Under the pieces are notes generated by a model. That model made no database searches, was not told the DNA's origin, and was given only the letters and a program-made list of their open reading frames with translations. This document shows, piece by piece, positions 62,311 to 64,000 of a stretch of 64,000 bases of DNA. The translations under genes and the position numbers were made by a program. Position 1 is the first letter of the stretch, and every line of letters starts with the position of its first letter. Source of the stretch: Zetaproteobacteria bacterium CG_4_9_14_3_um_filter_49_83 (lineage in GTDB: Bacteria > Pseudomonadota > Zetaproteobacteria > Mariprofundales > Mariprofundaceae). The DNA lies in contig PFXG01000055.1 in the NCBI GenBank assembly GCA_002791545.1, positions 1 through 64,000 on the forward strand. The letters are read 5' to 3'.

Positions 62311-62495
62311 AGTAGATGCTTCTATTTTTGGGCAGGCTCCCGGATTGATGCAGGATGCCCTTGCTCCAGCCGCCTCCGACGCCGGGCATATCATCAAATA
62401 AAAAGTCCGAGAAATCGCCGCTGGCAATCAGTCCATGGTCCCTTGGCATTGCCCCCATTTCCCCTCCATCTGAAATTTTTCAGCCCATTGTCAAT

Positions 62496-63323
62496 CTATG
62501 ACCTGTCCGAAATTAACTTTTCATAAAAGAAATTGGTAGCTGCGACGAAGCCGTCAATGCTGCCGCAATCAAAACGGTGACCGCTGAAGCGGTAGGCAAT
62601 CACATTGCCTTGCGCGGCCTGTGTTTGCAGGGCGTCGGTGATTTGTACTTCGCCGTTGGCGCCCGGTGGTGTGTTACGCAGGATGTCGAAAATATCGGGC
62701 GTCAGAATATAACGGCCGATGATGGCCAGGTTGGATGGCGCATTCTCAGGCTCGGGCTTTTCTACCATGGTGTTCACCAGAGTGTGCCGATCATCAATCG
62801 CGTTGCCGCTGACAATGCCGTATTTGTTTACATCCTCGTGTGGCACTTCTTCCACTGCAACAATGCTGCACTGGTATTTTTCATAAACTTTCAGCATCTG
62901 CGACATGATACCCGGCTCTCCGACGCAGAGGTCATCGGCCAGAATCACGCCGAAGGGTTCATGGCCGATAATGGTGGCGCCCGTAAGAATCGCATCACCC
63001 AGTCCGCGCATATGCACTTGCCGGGTGTAGGAGTAGGTGCAGTCATTAATCAGCCCGCGAATACTCTCAAGGCGTTCTTCACGTCGGGTGCCTCTGAGCT
63101 GGTCTTCCAGTTCGTAGACGATGTCGAAGTGATCCTCAATAGCGCGCTTGTTGCGGCCGGTGACCATGGCGATATCCATCATGCCGGCAGCGGCAGCTTC
63201 TTCGACGCCATACTGAATGAGCGGCTTGGTGAGGATGGGTAACATTTCTTTGGGTTGCGCCTTGGTGGCCGGTAAAAATCGGGTGCCATATCCGGCAACG
63301 GGGAAAAGACATTTTCTGATCAT
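62496..63323 (-). CDS. galU: UTP-glucose-1-phosphate uridylyltransferase GalU
   Basis: A 275-residue GalU, which makes UDP-glucose from UTP and glucose-1-phosphate. Motifs are the nucleotide loop LFPVAGYGTRFLPATKAQPKEMLPI (residues 6 on), KPLIQYGVEEA, FGVILADDLCVGEPG, KYGIVSG and VEKPEPENAPSN. It starts 17 bases after the amylosucrase-like gene on the same strand. Glucose-1-phosphate or fructose products of sugar turnover would link the two. Confidence 0.94.
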   Translation of the reverse strand: MIRKCLFPVAGYGTRFLPATKAQPKEMLPILTKPLIQYGVEEAAAAGMMDIAMVTGRNKRAIEDHFDIVYELEDQLRGTRREERLESIRGLINDCTYSYTRQVHMRGLGDAILTGATIIGHEPFGVILADDLCVGEPGIMSQMLKVYEKYQCSIVAVEEVPHEDVNKYGIVSGNAIDDRHTLVNTMVEKPEPENAPSNLAIIGRYILTPDIFDILRNTPPGANGEVQITDALQTQAAQGNVIAYRFSGHRFDCGSIDGFVAATNFFYEKLISDRS

Positions 63324-63340
63324 ATTGTACTCCTTTAAAT

Positions 63341-64000
63341 CTATTCTGCTTCGCTCAGCCAGTAGAAACCGTGCGCGGGGATGGCCAGCTGGTCGTTGAA
63401 AATCGACGGACTTTCACCGCTGCACAGGTCTTTGATATGGCCAAACTTGAAGAAGCCCATCTTGCGCAAAAGCTCTAGGTCGAGGTGTTGTGCATCAGCA
63501 TCAAAATTGCCGATAACAAGCACCCGCGAGGAGCGGTTACGGTGATTAACGTGGGCATAGGCCAGCAGATGCGGATTATCCATATCGAGCAGTTCACGGC
63601 TGTTAAAGTCGGCAAAGGCGGGAATCTCCTTGCGCACGGCAATCAGCTTTTTCAATGCTGTAAAGATGCGGTATTCGACGCTGCCGGGCTGATTTCTCAG
63701 CTCCGCCTTATGCCAGTCAATGGCCGGGCGGTGAATCCAGCGACTATCCTGATGTTTGCTGTCATCCTCCTGATAGCTGTAGAAGTTGAGCGTGCCGATT
63801 TCATCGCCGTAGTAGAGCAGCGGGATACCGCCAAATGAAAGGATCATACTGTTGAGCAGCAGGATGATCTGGATGGCGGTATCAATGGCAAGCTCATCAC
63901 CTGATTCCAGCGCACTTTCCAGTCCGACCAGTGAGGCCAGTGTGCCGGATATGCGAGCATCACCGGTCTTGGCATTCTCGCCGAACGGTCGTCCGCGCGC
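63341..64000 (-). CDS. Amylosucrase-like GH13 enzyme, 3' part (cut by the window edge)
   Basis: The frame is open to the end of the window (220 codons present), so the catalytic N-terminal part lies outside. Visible are RPFGENAKTGDARISGTLASLVGLE, MILSFGGIPLLYYGDEIG, the block DSRWIHRPAIDWHKAE, and a C-terminal beta domain LLAYAHVNHRNRSSRVLVIGNF. These match amylosucrases, which transfer glucosyl units from sucrose to an alpha-glucan, but trehalose synthase and sucrose hydrolase relatives share this pattern. It forms an operon with galU. Confidence 0.8.
   Translation of the reverse strand, partial: ARGRPFGENAKTGDARISGTLASLVGLESALESGDELAIDTAIQIILLLNSMILSFGGIPLLYYGDEIGTLNFYSYQEDDSKHQDSRWIHRPAIDWHKAELRNQPGSVEYRIFTALKKLIAVRKEIPAFADFNSRELLDMDNPHLLAYAHVNHRNRSSRVLVIGNFDADAQHLDLELLRKMGFFKFGHIKDLCSGESPSIFNDQLAIPAHGFYWLSEAE

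Noticed and set aside
1-64000. tRNA, rRNA or CRISPR arrays
   Set aside because: Intergenic stretches were read for clover-leaf-like segments with the conserved T-loop sequence and for regularly spaced repeats; none was convincing.

Overview
This 64 kb window looks like the chromosome of a Gram-negative proteobacterium of about 50% GC. It most resembles a zetaproteobacterium of the Mariprofundus type. That placement is an inference from two things: a tilS-ftsH-folP-cdaA-ybbR-glmM run (diadenylate cyclase plus YbbR, unusual in gamma- and betaproteobacteria) and the abundance of multidomain sensor proteins. No rRNA, tRNA or CRISPR array was seen.

Region 1 (1-10,740) is a defence island. It opens with a decayed type I restriction remnant on the minus strand: a frameshifted RhuM gene, an HsdM fragment that lost its catalytic motif, and a nucleotidyltransferase fragment fused into it. 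An intact plus-strand operon follows (two small proteins, a cytosine-5 methyltransferase, a Vsr endonuclease, an EcoRII-type endonuclease), which is a complete CCWGG-type restriction-modification set by family. Convergent to it is a two-gene minus-strand operon: an unusual histidine kinase with two GHKL ATPase domains, and a response receiver with an unrecognised C-terminal domain. The island ends with an Abi_2 (AbiD/AbiF) HEPN-like gene. This gene is preceded by what looks like a self-contained small RNA (promoter and terminator) ending at its ATG, and followed by a diverged second copy of its own 3' end.

Region 2 (10,861-36,027) is core genome: a minus-strand cluster (DMT exporter, CoA-binding protein, YbjQ, M24 peptidase, YihY), the heat-shock set grpE-dnaK-dnaJ-dapB with two good sigma-32 promoters, a Phd/ParE toxin-antitoxin pair, a beta-oxidation operon (fadI, fadJ, acyl-CoA ligase), DedA, a large unrecognised protein, and tilS, ftsH, folP, cdaA, ybbR and glmM.

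Region 3 (36,034-46,452) holds a GspE/PilB-type ATPase, a TetR-controlled RND efflux operon and small envelope proteins.

Region 4 (46,722-62,310) is dominated by signalling: a hybrid kinase whose receiver lacks the phosphoacceptor Asp, a FIST-GAF-GAF-nucleotide cyclase-PilZ-like protein, a flavoprotein/OsmC cluster, and a module of two hybrid kinases flanking two tandem, duplicated LuxR-type regulators. A 28-bp perfect palindrome lies upstream of this module. The window closes with galU and the 3' part of an amylosucrase-like gene (sucrose/glucan metabolism), cut by the window edge.

The strongest candidates for something under-described are the dual-GHKL kinase/receiver pair inside the restriction island, the small RNA attached to the Abi gene, and the FIST-cyclase with unusual substrate-selecting residues.
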